From Myceligenerans salitolerans (GTDB lineage Bacteria; Actinomycetota; Actinomycetes; Actinomycetales; Cellulomonadaceae): DNA of 64,000 nucleotides. The stretch's first letter is position 1, and the number at the start of each line of letters is the position of its first letter. Of this stretch, positions 15,943 to 24,423 are shown piece after piece. The DNA lies in contig NZ_JAFMPK010000027.1 in the NCBI RefSeq assembly GCF_017349295.1, forward strand, positions 62,001 through 126,000. Direction: 5' to 3'. The notes under the pieces are model-generated. The model saw only the letters and a program-made list of their open reading frames with translations. It did not search any database and was not told where the DNA came from. The translations under genes were made by a program, and so were the position numbers.

Positions 15943-16053
15943 ACGTCGCGACTGGCGCCATCCCAGCGGGCCTCCGAGCAGGCTCGTGGGGCGAGGTGGA
16001 GCAACCACCGGGGAGCGACGTACTGTGCCGACGACGGGTCGTTCGCCTGGGCC
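15943..16053 (+). promoter_or_regulatory. ZTP (pfl) riboswitch upstream of glyA-folD
   Basis: The conserved ZTP aptamer core can be read directly: GTCGCGACTGGCG (15945-15957), the GGTGG-loop-CCACC hairpin running into CCACCGGGGAGCGAC (16005-16019), and CGCCTGGGC (16044-16052). GTCGC pairs with GCGAC (P1), and GGCG can pair with CGCC to form the pseudoknot. The class senses ZTP/ZMP, which accumulate when 10-formyl-THF is short, and activates one-carbon genes such as glyA, folD and purH. Relative to the compact consensus there is an extra segment of about 38 nt between ACTGGCG and GGTGG. The leader then runs 165 nt to the glyA ribosome site; I could not decide between terminator and ribosome-site control. 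Confidence 0.9.
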
Positions 16054-16125
16054 CGGGGTCACCTCGTGAGAAGGTGTGCACCCCGCCGGGCCACCGGTCG
16101 CGGCGGTGCGGACCCGACACGAGAC

Positions 16126-16200
16126 CGTCGATGTCAGTATCCGATCCGACATGTCCTCGGGTTCCGGCTCTCCCCTCGCCCACCCGTCGTCGATGTCAGT
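16126..16200 (+). repeat. 13-bp direct repeat in the glyA leader
   Basis: CGTCGATGTCAGT occurs at 16126-16138 and again at 16188-16200, the second copy ending 6 nt before the AGAGGAGG ribosome site of glyA. The 62-base period and position in the expression platform of the riboswitch suggest alternative pairing or duplication, but no partner strand was identified. Confidence 0.45.
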
Positions 16201-16218
16201 CCAGCCAGAGGAGGCGCA

Positions 16219-17511
16219 ATGAGCGCTCAGACTCCCGACCTTCCCGCCGACGTGATGAACGCGCCGCTCGCGCAGGTGGATCCCGAGATCGCCGCCGTGC
16301 TCGACGGTGAGCTGACCCGCCAGCGCGACACGCTCGAGATGATCGCCTCGGAGAACTTCGTCCCGGCCGCCGTGCTCGAGGCGCAGGGCTCCGTCCTGAC
16401 GAACAAGTACGCCGAGGGCTACCCCGGCAAGCGGTACTACGGCGGCTGCGAGCAGGTCGACATCGCCGAGAACCTCGCGAAGGACCGCGCCCGGGCGCTG
16501 TTCGGTGCCGAGCACGTCAACGTCCAGCCGCACTCGGGCGCGCAGGCCAACGCGGCCGTGCTGCACGCCCTGATCCGGCCGGGCGACAGGATCCTGGGCC
16601 TGGAGCTCGCGCACGGCGGCCACCTCACGCACGGCATGAAGATCAACTTCTCCGGCCGGCTGTACGACGTCGCCGGGTACGGCGTCGACCCCACCACGTA
16701 CCGCATCGACATGGAAGCGGTCCGCAAGGCGGCCCTGGAGCACCGGCCGGACGTCATCATCGCCGGCTGGTCCGCCTACCCCCGCCAGCTCGACTTCCCC
16801 GCTTTCCGCGAGATCGCGGACGAGGTGGGCGCGAAGCTGTGGGTCGACATGGCGCACTTCGCGGGCCTGGTGGCCGCCGGTCTGCACCCGTCGCCGGTGC
16901 CGCACGCGGACGTGACGTCGTCGACCGTGCACAAGACCATCGGCGGCCCGCGTTCCGGCTTCATCCTCACGCGCGAGGAGTACGCGAAGAAGATCGACTC
17001 CGCGGTGTTCCCGGGCCAGCAGGGCGGCCCGCTCATGCACGTCGTCGCGGCCAAGGCCGTCGCGTTCAAGATCGCGGCCTCCGAGGGCTTCAAGGAGCGG
17101 CAGGAGCGCACGGTGCGGGGCGCGAGGATCATCGCGGACCGGCTCGCGCAGGCGGACGTGGCCGATGCCGGCATCTCCGTGCTGACGGGCGGCACCGACG
17201 TGCACCTCACGCTGGTGGACCTGCGCGACTCCCAGCTCGACGGCCAGCAGGCCGAGGACCTGCTGCACGACGCCGGGATCACCGTGAACCGCAACGCCGT
17301 GCCGTTCGACCCGCGCCCGCCGCGCGTCACCTCCGGCCTCCGGATCGGCACGCCGGCGCTGGCCACGCGCGGGTTCGGCGACGCGGAGTTCACCGAGGTG
17401 GCGGACATCATCGCCACGGCGCTCAAGGACGGCGCGACGGCCGATGTCGACGCGCTGGCCGCCCGTGTCGCGAAGCTCACGGCGGACTTCCCGCTCTACC
17501 CCAACCTCTGA
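16219..17511 (+). CDS. glyA: Serine hydroxymethyltransferase
   Basis: PLP enzyme that interconverts serine plus THF and glycine plus 5,10-methylene-THF, the main one-carbon entry point. The 430-residue protein contains the N-terminal [27 protein letters not shown], the PLP-site [12 protein letters not shown] and the Schiff-base Lys in [14 protein letters not shown]. Length is typical. The ATG at 16219 follows AGAGGAGG. The gene sits behind a ZTP riboswitch and only 9 nt before folD, so both genes are probably induced when 10-formyl-THF is limiting. Confidence 0.97.
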   Translation: MSAQTPDLPADVMNAPLAQVDPEIAAVLDGELTRQRDTLEMIASENFVPAAVLEAQGSVLTNKYAEGYPGKRYYGGCEQVDIAENLAKDRARALFGAEHVNVQPHSGAQANAAVLHALIRPGDRILGLELAHGGHLTHGMKINFSGRLYDVAGYGVDPTTYRIDMEAVRKAALEHRPDVIIAGWSAYPRQLDFPAFREIADEVGAKLWVDMAHFAGLVAAGLHPSPVPHADVTSSTVHKTIGGPRSGFILTREEYAKKIDSAVFPGQQGGPLMHVVAAKAVAFKIAASEGFKERQERTVRGARIIADRLAQADVADAGISVLTGGTDVHLTLVDLRDSQLDGQQAEDLLHDAGITVNRNAVPFDPRPPRVTSGLRIGTPALATRGFGDAEFTEVADIIATALKDGATADVDALAARVAKLTADFPLYPNL

Positions 17512-17520
17512 GGAACGCCC

Positions 17521-18396
17521 ATGGCACAGATTCTTGACGGGAAGGCCACCGCCGCCGAGATCAAGGCGGAACTGCGCGAGCGCGTCACGGCGCTGTCCGC
17601 GCGGGGCACGGCGCCCGGCCTCGGCACGCTGCTCGTCGGCGACGACCCCGGGTCCCGGTGGTACGTGAACGGCAAGCACAAGGACTGCGCGGAGGTGGGC
17701 ATCTCCTCGATCCGCGAGGACCTGCCCGCCGACGCCACCCAGGAGGAGATCGAGGCGGCCGTCCGCCGCCTGAACGAGGATCCCGCCTGCACGGGATACA
17801 TCGTGCAGCTTCCGCTGCCGAAGGGCATCGACACCAACCGGATCCTGGAGCTCGTCGACCCCGACAAGGACGCCGACGGGCTGCACCCGACCAACCTGGG
17901 ACGTCTCGTGCTGCGGGTCAACGAGGAGATCACCTCGCCGTTGCCGTGCACGCCGCGCGGGATCATCGACCTGATGCTGCGGCACGACGTCGACCTGAAG
18001 GGCAAGGAGGTCGTCGTGCTGGGCCGCGGGGTGACCGTGGGCCGGCCGATCGGGCTGCTGCTCACGCGGCGCTCGGTCAACGCGACCGTGACGCTGACCC
18101 ACACGGGCACGCGGGATCTCGAGGGCCTGGTGCGCCGGGCCGACGTCGTCGTCGCGGCGGCCGGGGTCAAGGACATCGTGTCGGCCGACATGGTCAAGCT
18201 CGGCGCCGTGCTCGTCGACGTGGGCGTCTCCCGCGAGACGGACCCCACGACGGGCAAGTCCCGGGTGGTGGGGGACGTCTCGGCCGAAGCCCGCGAGAAG
18301 GCGTCGTGGTACTCCCCCAACCCGGGCGGCGTCGGACCGATGACCCGGGCGATGCTGCTGGCCAACGTCGTCGAGATGGCGGAGCGTTCGGCCTGA
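17521..18396 (+). CDS. folD: Bifunctional methylene-THF dehydrogenase / methenyl-THF cyclohydrolase
   Basis: Converts 5,10-methylene-THF to 10-formyl-THF in two steps using NADP. The 291-residue protein has [17 protein letters not shown] with the catalytic Tyr/Lys pair, the [10 protein letters not shown] motif, [15 protein letters not shown] and the Rossmann motif [12 protein letters not shown]. It is second in the riboswitch-controlled operon after glyA, so the glyA product feeds it directly. A 13-bp perfect hairpin 17 bases after the stop ends the operon. Confidence 0.97.
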   Translation: MAQILDGKATAAEIKAELRERVTALSARGTAPGLGTLLVGDDPGSRWYVNGKHKDCAEVGISSIREDLPADATQEEIEAAVRRLNEDPACTGYIVQLPLPKGIDTNRILELVDPDKDADGLHPTNLGRLVLRVNEEITSPLPCTPRGIIDLMLRHDVDLKGKEVVVLGRGVTVGRPIGLLLTRRSVNATVTLTHTGTRDLEGLVRRADVVVAAAGVKDIVSADMVKLGAVLVDVGVSRETDPTTGKSRVVGDVSAEAREKASWYSPNPGGVGPMTRAMLLANVVEMAERSA

Positions 18397-18413
18397 CGGA
18401 CCCATGAGGCGAT

Positions 18414-18445
18414 CCCGGCGCAGGCGAACTCACGCCTGCGCCGGG
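18414..18445. terminator. Hairpin between folD and the YesL-like gene
   Basis: CCCGGCGCAGGCG and CGCCTGCGCCGGG form a perfect 13-bp stem around a 6-nt loop. It lies between convergent stops (18396 and 18450). No U-tract follows. Confidence 0.75.
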
Positions 18446-18449
18446 AACC

Positions 18450-19181
18450 TCATGCCGCGGTCTGGTCAGCCGGGCTGCGCAGCGCGAAGCGTGCCGCTCC
18501 CCAGGCTGCGAAGAGGAGCGGCGCCGCCGCGAAGCCCAGGCCGACAGCCGGCCGTGTCGTGACGATCGATGCCAGGAGCGCGAGTACGAGGACGATGCCC
18601 GCGCTCAGGTACCAGCGCCGGGCGCCGAGGAACAGACCGGCGCGCAGCAGGTCACGCAGGCGGGCTGTGGGCTGCTCCGGAGTCAGGGCGAGTGCCAGGA
18701 ATGCGGTCACCACGGTCCCGGCCGTGAGTGTCGCGAACACCGGGATGACGACGGCGCCTGCCGTCCGGCCCCAGAAGAACACGATGTCCACGACGAGCAC
18801 GACCGCGACGCCCGTCGCCAGTGCGCCGAGGGCAAGCCCCCGGCGCAGGTGCCGGCGCCACGCCCGGGCGAAGGTGCGCACGGGCGTCGTCGTGCCGCCG
18901 GCACTGAACTCCCCGAAGACCGCGAAGGCGGCCGCCAGCGCCGGGCCGGCCAGGGGCGCCGTCACCACGAGCGCGGGCCATGTCCTAGCGATGTCGGTCG
19001 CCACCAGCAGGAACGCCGTGGGGAGGCAGGCGATCGCGAGCAGCATGTTCGTCGCCAGCCCCGTGTAGAGCGTGCCGAAGACCATCTCGTAGGTCTCCGG
19101 TCCGATCAGGCGTCGTCGGCGCGTGCCGGTGACGCCCGCCCGGCGGTCCACCGTCCCCGACGTCACGCCCACGGCGCTCAT
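18450..19181 (-). CDS. YesL-like (DUF624) membrane protein
   Basis: A 243-residue protein with about five or six hydrophobic segments (TGLATNMLLAIACLPTAFLL; GVAVVLVVDIVFFWG; TAGTVVTAFLALAL). Position and pattern fit the YesL/DUF624 family, which is commonly the last gene of carbohydrate importer operons in Gram-positive bacteria and whose role is unknown. The ATG (19181-19179) overlaps the stop of the upstream permease as ATGA. It is the last cistron of the six-gene operon that starts at about 25427. Family assignment is moderate because I rely on the hydrophobic pattern and context. Confidence 0.65.
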   Translation of the reverse strand: MSAVGVTSGTVDRRAGVTGTRRRRLIGPETYEMVFGTLYTGLATNMLLAIACLPTAFLLVATDIARTWPALVVTAPLAGPALAAAFAVFGEFSAGGTTTPVRTFARAWRRHLRRGLALGALATGVAVVLVVDIVFFWGRTAGAVVIPVFATLTAGTVVTAFLALALTPEQPTARLRDLLRAGLFLGARRWYLSAGIVLVLALLASIVTTRPAVGLGFAAAPLLFAAWGAARFALRSPADQTAA

Positions 19182-20017
19182 CCCTTGACGCCCGTGGTCG
19201 CGATGCCCTGGACGAAGTACCGCTGCCCGAGCAGGAACACGATGGCGATCGGCAGCACGGACAGCACCGAACCGGTCATGATCAGCGCATGCTCGGCGTT
19301 GTAGTCGCCGACGAAGCGCTGGAGGCCGAGCTGGATGGTCCACAGCTCCCGGTCGCGCAGGTAGATCAGCGGGCCGAGGTAGTCGTTCCAGGTGGTGACG
19401 AACGTGATGATCGTGAGGGACGCGAGCGCCGGCACGGACAGCGGCAGCATGATGCGCCACCAGATGCCGTACTCGGACAGCCCGTCGATGCGGGCGGCCT
19501 CGCACAGCGAGTCGGGGATCGACTCGTAGTACTGCTTCATGAGGAACACACCGAACGCCCCGAACGCCTGCAGCAGCATGATGGAGTAGAGGGTGTTCGC
19601 CAGCCCCCAGCTCGAGAGCATCTGGAACTGCGGGATCATGTACGACGCCCAGGGCACCGCGATCGTGCCGATGTACAGCAGGAACAGCGCGTCACGCCCG
19701 GGGAAGCGCGTCTTGGCGAAGCCGTAGGCGGCGAAGCTTCCGGTCACCACCTGGAGCAGGGTCACCACGACGGAGACGGTCATGGTGTTGCGCACCCAGG
19801 TGACCATGTCGCCCTTGATCCAGATGTCGACGTAGTTGCGCCACCGGAACGGGTCGGGGATCCATTCGATGGGCGCGGTGAAGACCTGGTTGTTGGTCTT
19901 GAGCGAGGAGATGACCATCCAGGCGAAGGGCAGCAGGATCCCTGCGGCGGCGACGATCATCGCCAGGTACAGCAGGACGCGACCGGTCTTCCGGAGCGCG
20001 CTCGGACGGGTGGCCAT
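19178..20017 (-). CDS. Carbohydrate ABC permease (MalG-like)
   Basis: Inner-membrane permease of a CUT1 sugar importer, 279 residues with six predicted membrane segments. The binding-protein-dependent transport signature is EAARIDGLSEYGIWWRIMLP (the EAA loop that contacts the ATPase). SLKTNNQVF and the end TTGVKG are typical MalG-like features. It overlaps the upstream permease stop by one base (TGATG). No ATP-binding gene is present in this operon, so a shared MsiK-type ATPase encoded elsewhere presumably drives it, as is usual in actinobacteria. Substrate unknown; the operon also has DUF2264 and hydroxyacid dehydrogenase genes. Confidence 0.92.
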   Translation of the reverse strand: MATRPSALRKTGRVLLYLAMIVAAAGILLPFAWMVISSLKTNNQVFTAPIEWIPDPFRWRNYVDIWIKGDMVTWVRNTMTVSVVVTLLQVVTGSFAAYGFAKTRFPGRDALFLLYIGTIAVPWASYMIPQFQMLSSWGLANTLYSIMLLQAFGAFGVFLMKQYYESIPDSLCEAARIDGLSEYGIWWRIMLPLSVPALASLTIITFVTTWNDYLGPLIYLRDRELWTIQLGLQRFVGDYNAEHALIMTGSVLSVLPIAIVFLLGQRYFVQGIATTGVKG

Positions 20018-20967
20018 CACGCATCCCTCCGCTTGTTGTACAGGAACTGCACGACGGTCACGCCGATGCAGATGAGGAACAGGACGACGGCGACGGACGA
20101 GGCGTACCCGAGCTCGAACTGCTCGAAGCCCTTCTGCCAGATGTACTGGCTCAGCACGAGGGTGGCCTGTCCCGGCCCGCCCTCGGTCATGACGAGGATC
20201 AGGTCGAAGACCTTGAAGCTCTCGATGGTCACCATGACGGTGACCAGGAACATGGTGGGCCGCAGGCACGGCAGGGTCACGTTCCAGAACCGCTGCCACA
20301 CGCCGGCGCCGTCGATCCGGGCCGCCTCGTGCAGCTCGGTCGGGACGGTCTGCAGCCCGGCGAGGAACAGCAGCATGTAGTAGCCCATGTAGCGCCAGGT
20401 GCCCACGATGATGACGGCGGGCATGGCCCAGTCCTTGGAGACGGTCCAGCCCGGCAGCTCCCCGCCGACGAACATGCCGATGAACTGGTTGATCGGCCCG
20501 AACTCCGGGCTGAACAGCATGTTCCACACGACGGCGACCGCGACGATCGACGTGACGTACGGGAAGAACGCCACCGTGCGGAAGAACGCCGCGCCGCGCA
20601 GCTTCTGGTTGAGCAGGAGCGCGAGGCCCAGGGAGGCCGCGATCGTCAGCGGGATGTGGAAGGCGGCGTAGTAGAAGGTGTTGCCGAGGGCGATGTGGAA
20701 GCTCTGGTCCGCGAGCAGCCGCCGGTAGTTCTCGAGCCCCACCCAGTCCGCGTTGCCGAAGATGTTCCAGCTCGTCAGCGAGTAGTAGAACAGCAGGAGC
20801 ACGGGAATCAGGGTGAGCACCGCGAACCCGGCGAAGTTCGGCAGGACGAACGTCCAGCCGACCAGTGCGTTGCGGAGCTTGAGCGACGTCCTGGGCGCGC
20901 GCCGCCGCGGGGGGTCGGGGTACGGCAGCCCGAGGGCTCCCTGGTTGTCGACGACGGGTGTCGCCAT
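20017..20967 (-). CDS. Carbohydrate ABC permease (MalF-like)
   Basis: First permease of the same CUT1 importer, 316 residues. The first membrane segment (VGWTFVLPNFAGFAVLTLIP) is followed by the typical FYYSLTSWNIFG and GLENYRRLLAD. The EAA loop reads HEAARIDGAGVWQRFWNVTLP. It lies downstream of the binding-protein gene, separated by 89 bases that hold a perfect 17-bp hairpin, which probably lowers permease expression relative to the binding protein. Confidence 0.92.
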   Translation of the reverse strand: MATPVVDNQGALGLPYPDPPRRRAPRTSLKLRNALVGWTFVLPNFAGFAVLTLIPVLLLFYYSLTSWNIFGNADWVGLENYRRLLADQSFHIALGNTFYYAAFHIPLTIAASLGLALLLNQKLRGAAFFRTVAFFPYVTSIVAVAVVWNMLFSPEFGPINQFIGMFVGGELPGWTVSKDWAMPAVIIVGTWRYMGYYMLLFLAGLQTVPTELHEAARIDGAGVWQRFWNVTLPCLRPTMFLVTVMVTIESFKVFDLILVMTEGGPGQATLVLSQYIWQKGFEQFELGYASSVAVVLFLICIGVTVVQFLYNKRRDA

Positions 20968-21003
20968 GGGTCGTTCTCCTCGTCGAGGGGCTGGTGGGGC
21001 GGT

Positions 21004-21040
21004 GCCCGCCGCGCGACGGCGCGGCCGTCGCGCGGCGGGC
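21004..21040 (-). terminator. Intercistronic 17-bp hairpin between binding protein and permease
   Basis: GCCCGCCGCGCGACGGC and GCCGTCGCGCGGCGGGC form a perfect 17-bp stem with a GCG loop. Such hairpins after a binding-protein gene usually attenuate transcription or protect the upstream message so that the binding protein is made in excess. That role is inferred. Confidence 0.7.
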
Positions 21041-21056
21041 GGTCAGCGGTCGGCGG

Positions 21057-22361
21057 TCAGCCGACCTCGTTGGCGACGCGCTCCTGCGCGTTCGCGATGG
21101 CGTCGTCGACCGTCTCCGACTCCGACATGACCGCCGAGTGGAGGTCGCCGAGGATCGTCTGGATCGCCGCCGTGTTCACGCCCACCGGGTTCTCCGGCAG
21201 GGTCTCGTGGGTCGTGTACGCGAACCGCGACAGGTCGTCCTGCGGGACGCCGTCGAGCGCGAAGACCGTGTCGGCCACGGCGTCGTCGATGAGGGCCGGC
21301 GTGATACCGATCTCGGCGAGCGCTGCCGCGCCCTCCGGGCCCGCGGCGAACTTCAGGAAGTCCTTCGCGGCGTCGGCCTCGGCCTCGTCGATGCCCGCGT
21401 TGATGCCCATCGTCGTGGGGTCACCGAAGGTCACCGGGGTGTTGTCGGTTCCGGTGGTGGACTCGTCGAACTGCGGGGCGGGAGCCAGGCCCCACTCGAA
21501 CTCGTCCGCGTCACCCGACGCCTGCTCCGCCACCAGCGTCCCGATGTACCACGAGCCCATCACGGTCATCGCGGCCTTCTGGGTGCCGAACTGCGACTGG
21601 TAGGCGAGTTCGTTGGTGGTGACGGTGGCATAGCTGGGCTGCGAACCCTCGTCCTGCATCGCCAGCTGCCGCTCGTAGTAGGGCGCGAGGAAGCTGAAGT
21701 CGCCGCTGTCCAGCGATGCCCCCTCGGTCTGCGCGAGGGCGAAACCCTGGACCGTGGACTGCCAGCCGTGCAGGTAGGCGCCCGTCACGTCCTTCTCGCC
21801 GATTCCCTCGGTGAGCTCGGCCGCGGCGTCGGCGTAGTCGTCCCACGTCCACGAGCCGTCCGGGTACTCCACGCCGGCCTGGTCGAACAGTTCCTTGTTG
21901 TAGTACAGCAGCCACGAGTCCTGGCGGTAGGGCACGGCGTACGTCGCCCCGTCGACCGCCATGGGCTCGAGACCACCGGTGGCGGGATCGAGCTCGGCGG
22001 CCACGTCGGAGATGTCCAGCAGGGTGCCGCCCTCCTGGAACGTGACGTAGTTCTTCAGGTTCTTGACGATGAAGACGTCGGGCGCGGTGCCGGCCGCCAG
22101 GTCGGCCGTCAGCGCGGTGTCGTACTCCTCGCCGGCCGGGTACTCCTTGAGCTCCACCGTGACGTCGGGGTTCTGCTCCTCGTACGCCGTGGCCAGCGTC
22201 TCGAACTCGGGCGTGGAGGCGAAGTCCCATCCGGCCAGGCTGATGGTCACCTCGCCGTCCGAGCCCTCGCCGCCGGAGGACGCGTCGCCTCCGCCGCAGC
22301 CGGCCAGGACGAGGGACGCCGCCGCGGCGGCTCCCACTGTGGTGATGATCTTGCGGTTCAT
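21057..22361 (-). CDS. Sugar ABC transporter solute-binding lipoprotein
   Basis: A 434-residue family-1 extracellular binding protein that delivers an oligosaccharide or sugar acid to the two permeases encoded downstream. The signal peptide (MNRKIITTVGAAAAASLV) ends in the lipobox LAGC, followed by a Gly/Ser/Asp tether. The mature part has the fold's GWDFASTPEFETLATAYEEQNPDVTVE, the hinge region DGATYAVPYRQDSWLLYYNKELF, and GSWYIGTL. The start at 22361 follows AAGGAGAG. Ligand unknown. Confidence 0.93.
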   Translation of the reverse strand: MNRKIITTVGAAAAASLVLAGCGGGDASSGGEGSDGEVTISLAGWDFASTPEFETLATAYEEQNPDVTVELKEYPAGEEYDTALTADLAAGTAPDVFIVKNLKNYVTFQEGGTLLDISDVAAELDPATGGLEPMAVDGATYAVPYRQDSWLLYYNKELFDQAGVEYPDGSWTWDDYADAAAELTEGIGEKDVTGAYLHGWQSTVQGFALAQTEGASLDSGDFSFLAPYYERQLAMQDEGSQPSYATVTTNELAYQSQFGTQKAAMTVMGSWYIGTLVAEQASGDADEFEWGLAPAPQFDESTTGTDNTPVTFGDPTTMGINAGIDEAEADAAKDFLKFAAGPEGAAALAEIGITPALIDDAVADTVFALDGVPQDDLSRFAYTTHETLPENPVGVNTAAIQTILGDLHSAVMSESETVDDAIANAQERVANEVG

Positions 22362-22416
22362 TGCGTACTCTCCTTCGAGTAGGGATCGTCCCCGCATCGG
22401 CGGGGGACGACGGTCT

Positions 22417-24423
22417 TCAGGTCGCGTCGGACCGTGGTTCGGGTGGCGGGAGGACGACGGCGGTCCGCGTGCCGTCGGGCCAGTGCACGACCGCACCGTC
22501 ACCGGCGGCGTGCGGAAGGTCGAGCCGGGGTGCCGCCCCGGGCGAGGCGGTGGCCGTCGGCCCGGTGCCGCCGGCGAGTTCGACCGCGACGGCGAGCCAG
22601 GTCCCGATCGGGACCGTGGCGTCCGGGTCCAGGTGCCCGAAGGGCACGGCGGACCGCGGTCCCAGCGGTGTCGCGTCCGCCGCCTCCCGGGTGCCGGCCC
22701 GCAGCGCGCCGCTGAGCGGGACCACCCGGGACCGCATCCCGCCCGCCACCACGTGACCGGACGCGCCGTGGGAGATCTCGCTCCCGCTCACCGCCCAGCC
22801 GCTGATCTCCAGCGACCGGGCCGACGGAGTGCCGTCGTCGCCGGTGGCGAGGGCATCGACACGGACGCACCGTACCTCCCACGCCCCGCGGACCACCGAG
22901 ACGGTCGTGACGGTCCCGGCCCTCGCCGCGGTACCGGGCCGGCCCGAGCCGTGATCGGGTGCGGTGGGATCGGCGTCGAGCCAGTGCGCCTCCGCGACGG
23001 AGGCGAGCACGGCGCACGTCCCGTCGACCAGCTCCGTACCCAGGGTCCGGAACCCGGTGCGGTGGGTCGCCCGGCCGGCGCCGTCGAGCAGCACCACCGA
23101 CTGGTCCCCGGGGCGTGTCCACGCCGGCGTGTCCAGGAGCGGCGACGTCGCGGTCGAGTAGCCGAGCCGGGCGTACAACGGCGAGTCGCCCACGCGGTCG
23201 CCCTCACGAGCGTGGTCCGTACCGTGGTTGACCACCCGAACGACACCGTCGGCGGCTGTCGCCGACACGGCCCAGCCGGGTGCGCGGAAGAGGCTCACCG
23301 TGTCCTCCCGCTCGACCGGGAGCGGTTCCGCCGGCGCGGTCCACACCGGGTGGTCCGCGGACAGCGCGAGCCCGACCAGGCCCTTGGCCGCCCAGTACGG
23401 CGAGCCCGTGCCGCTGTACCGTTGCGCGATGGACCTCCAGGGGTGGTGCCAGCCGAGTGTCAGCAGACCGTCCGGTCCGGGTACGCCGTGATCGGCGAAG
23501 TGGCCCACCACACGTGTGGCGGCCTGGCGCAGCAGGCCCGGCGACGTGCCCGGGACGCCCGCGATCGCGCCGGCCCAGAACGGCGCGGCGGCCGCGAACC
23601 GGTAGGTGAGCGACCGGCCCTGGACGAGTGGCCCGCCGTCGGCACCGATCAGCCCGACCGCGCCGGTCAGGAACGTGTCCAGGTGCGCGGCGTCGCGCTC
23701 GCGGCGGGTCAGGGACGGCATCCCGGCGTCACCGGCGGGCGCGTCCGCCTCGACCGCGCCCGACATCCGCGCCCAGAGCACCGGGTACAGGTGCAGGGCC
23801 CACCCGGCGTAGTGGTCGTAGGACCGTTCGTCGCCGTCCGCGAACCAGCCGTCGGCCCGGAGGAACGAGTCGTGGGCGGCGAGATCGGCCGCGATGTCGT
23901 CGCCGGACCACGGCCCGCCGACGGACCGGAGGAACGTCTCCACGACGATCCGGAACCACACCCAGTTGCAGTGCGGGTAGGTGTCGTCACCCACCACGGC
24001 ACTCAGGTAGTCGACCACCTGCTCCTGCACCAGCGGGGTGAGGCGGTCCCAGATCCACGGTCGTGTCATGTCCAGGATCAGGGCGATCGAGGCGGCCTCG
24101 ACCTTCGCCTGCGGGTGCTCGACCGGCGTCACCCAGCGCTCGGGGTGGTCCGGGTCGGTACCGGCAGCCAGTCCCGCGGCATACCGCTCGGCGAGGTTCA
24201 GCGGGTCCGTGCCGCCCTCGCCGGCCAGACGGAACCCGGCGGCCAGGAACGTGCGGGCATAGCCCTCGAGCCCGTCGACCCGGGTGCCGTAGCCTCCCGG
24301 CTCACCCGGCAGGGTGATCAGGCTGCCCGACGCCGACGCGTGCCCGAGCGCGGCGGTCAGAAGTCCGTCGGCGAACGCCGCGAGCTCGTCGCGCGTCATC
24401 CCGTCCCGCCCGTAGGCGCTCAT
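22417..24423 (-). CDS. DUF2264 domain protein
   Basis: A 668-residue cytosolic protein whose N-terminal two-thirds match the DUF2264 family in sequence flavour: GYGTRVDGLEGYARTFLAAG, CNWVWFRIVVETFLRSVG and DGWFADGDERSYDHYAGWAL. The pattern of repeated Trp/Tyr-rich helices suggests an (alpha/alpha)n barrel such as glycoside hydrolases and lyases use, but no catalytic assignment is established to my knowledge. There is no signal peptide, so it would act on imported material. Its ATG overlaps the dehydrogenase stop (ATGA), and the binding-protein gene follows after 55 bases. Co-transcription suggests it processes the imported sugar. Confidence 0.8.
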   Translation of the reverse strand: MSAYGRDGMTRDELAAFADGLLTAALGHASASGSLITLPGEPGGYGTRVDGLEGYARTFLAAGFRLAGEGGTDPLNLAERYAAGLAAGTDPDHPERWVTPVEHPQAKVEAASIALILDMTRPWIWDRLTPLVQEQVVDYLSAVVGDDTYPHCNWVWFRIVVETFLRSVGGPWSGDDIAADLAAHDSFLRADGWFADGDERSYDHYAGWALHLYPVLWARMSGAVEADAPAGDAGMPSLTRRERDAAHLDTFLTGAVGLIGADGGPLVQGRSLTYRFAAAAPFWAGAIAGVPGTSPGLLRQAATRVVGHFADHGVPGPDGLLTLGWHHPWRSIAQRYSGTGSPYWAAKGLVGLALSADHPVWTAPAEPLPVEREDTVSLFRAPGWAVSATAADGVVRVVNHGTDHAREGDRVGDSPLYARLGYSTATSPLLDTPAWTRPGDQSVVLLDGAGRATHRTGFRTLGTELVDGTCAVLASVAEAHWLDADPTAPDHGSGRPGTAARAGTVTTVSVVRGAWEVRCVRVDALATGDDGTPSARSLEISGWAVSGSEISHGASGHVVAGGMRSRVVPLSGALRAGTREAADATPLGPRSAVPFGHLDPDATVPIGTWLAVAVELAGGTGPTATASPGAAPRLDLPHAAGDGAVVHWPDGTRTAVVLPPPEPRSDAT

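Noticed and set aside
15514-18405. A minus-strand open frame of 963 codons across glyA and folD
   Set aside because: It is antisense to two certain genes and to the ZTP riboswitch; no domain is recognisable and the composition is that of a shadow frame.
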